A program made the translations under genes and the position numbers. Positions 7,099 to 7,208 of a DNA stretch of 7,208 bases are shown in pieces (position 1 is the first letter of the stretch; each line of letters begins with the position of its first letter). Source of the stretch: an uncultured Eubacteriales bacterium (GTDB lineage: Bacteria; Bacillota; Clostridia; Oscillospirales; Oscillospiraceae). The stretch is taken from assembly GCA_902496595.1 (NCBI GenBank), contig CABVBV010000106.1:1-7208 (forward strand), given 5' to 3'. Below the pieces are notes generated by a model. The model had not been told where the DNA came from, did not search any database, and saw only the letters and a program-made list of their open reading frames with translations.

Positions 7099-7131
7099 AT
7101 TTTCGGCGGCGGCGTGTACGTCGCCGAAAAT
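7099..7131. repeat. Long inverted repeat with T-rich 5' arm and A-rich 3' arm
   Basis: ATTTTCGGCG (7099-7108) is perfectly complementary to CGCCGAAAAT (7122-7131), 10 bp. The stem extends by a G-U pair and two G-C pairs to 13 bp, with a 7-nt loop (7112-7118). The T-run is on the 5' arm and the A-run on the 3' arm, the reverse of an intrinsic terminator on either strand. Its function is unknown. Confidence 0.75.
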
Positions 7132-7160
7132 ACTTCTCGCGGAGCACAGCTCTGTCACCT

Positions 7161-7191
7161 TTGTCTTAGAAGGCGGAACCTTCTCAGACAA
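7161..7191. repeat. Hairpin near the window end
   Basis: TTGTCT (7161-7166) pairs with AGACAA (7186-7191); after a single T-C mismatch, AGAAGG (7168-7173) pairs with CCTTCT (7179-7184), leaving a 5-nt CGGAA loop. That gives 12 pairs in a 31-base element. No T-run follows on either strand. It is the third hairpin in the 178 bases after the transporter, with no gene recognised among them. Confidence 0.7.
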
Positions 7192-7208
7192 GCTGAGCCC
7201 GGCGGGGC

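Noticed and set aside
7031..7131. Intrinsic terminator(s) for the helicase-transporter transcript
   Set aside because: Neither hairpin is followed by a T-run on the + strand, and in the second the T and A runs are on the wrong arms. Termination here is possible but not supported by the usual signature.
7170..7180. T-box-like string AAGGCGGAACC
   Set aside because: The T-box bulge needs UGGN to pair with the tRNA NCCA end; here it is CGGA, the surrounding bases form a simple closed hairpin, and no specifier stem or terminator is visible.
6922..7191. An 89-codon minus-strand frame through the hairpin region, starting at a TTG
   Set aside because: Half of it is antisense to the transporter, the rest is made of hairpin arms, and neither a ribosome binding site nor a family is evident.
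7114..7208. A + strand frame from GTG 7114 open to the window end
   Set aside because: No ribosome binding site precedes it, the GTG lies inside the loop region of an inverted repeat, and the 31 residues match nothing I recognise. Being open over 95 bases of GC-rich DNA is not significant.

Overview
The window is about 7.2 kb of GC-rich bacterial DNA (GC judged by eye, not counted). All genes read on the + strand and it is densely coding up to about position 7030. Protein sequences, GTG starts, strong AAAGGAG/GGAGG ribosome binding sites and frequent ATA/AGG codons despite high GC suggest a high-GC member of the Firmicutes, perhaps an Oscillospiraceae-like gut Clostridia. This assignment is an inference. 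It rests mainly on the style of GuaA and of PcrA, including an insertion in the PcrA helicase core.

Region 1 (2-3693) is a tight gene run: the 3' end of purA (adenylosuccinate synthase), complete glmS (glucosamine-6-phosphate synthase) and complete guaA (GMP synthase). Both intergenic gaps are exactly 16 nt and each carries a good Shine-Dalgarno sequence, so the three are probably co-transcribed. PurA and GuaA act on the two branches from IMP, to AMP and to GMP. GlmS commits fructose-6-phosphate and glutamine to amino sugars for the cell wall. GlmS and GuaA are both glutamine amidotransferases, of unrelated classes. The 16-nt gap upstream of glmS leaves no room for the glmS ribozyme found in many Firmicutes.

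Region 2 (3694-7030) begins with a 52-58 nt gap containing a plausible extended -10 promoter close to the next start codon. It continues with a UvrD/PcrA-type superfamily 1 helicase and, 9 nt further on, a ten-helix EamA/DMT-family transporter. Neither gene has a well-placed Shine-Dalgarno sequence, in contrast with glmS and guaA.

Region 3 (7031-7208) is a non-coding tail with three successive hairpin-forming inverted repeats. None has the layout of an intrinsic terminator. It is the least explained part of the window and may be a structured RNA or a dispersed repeat. Everything else looks like ordinary core-genome content; no clearly new multi-gene system is visible.
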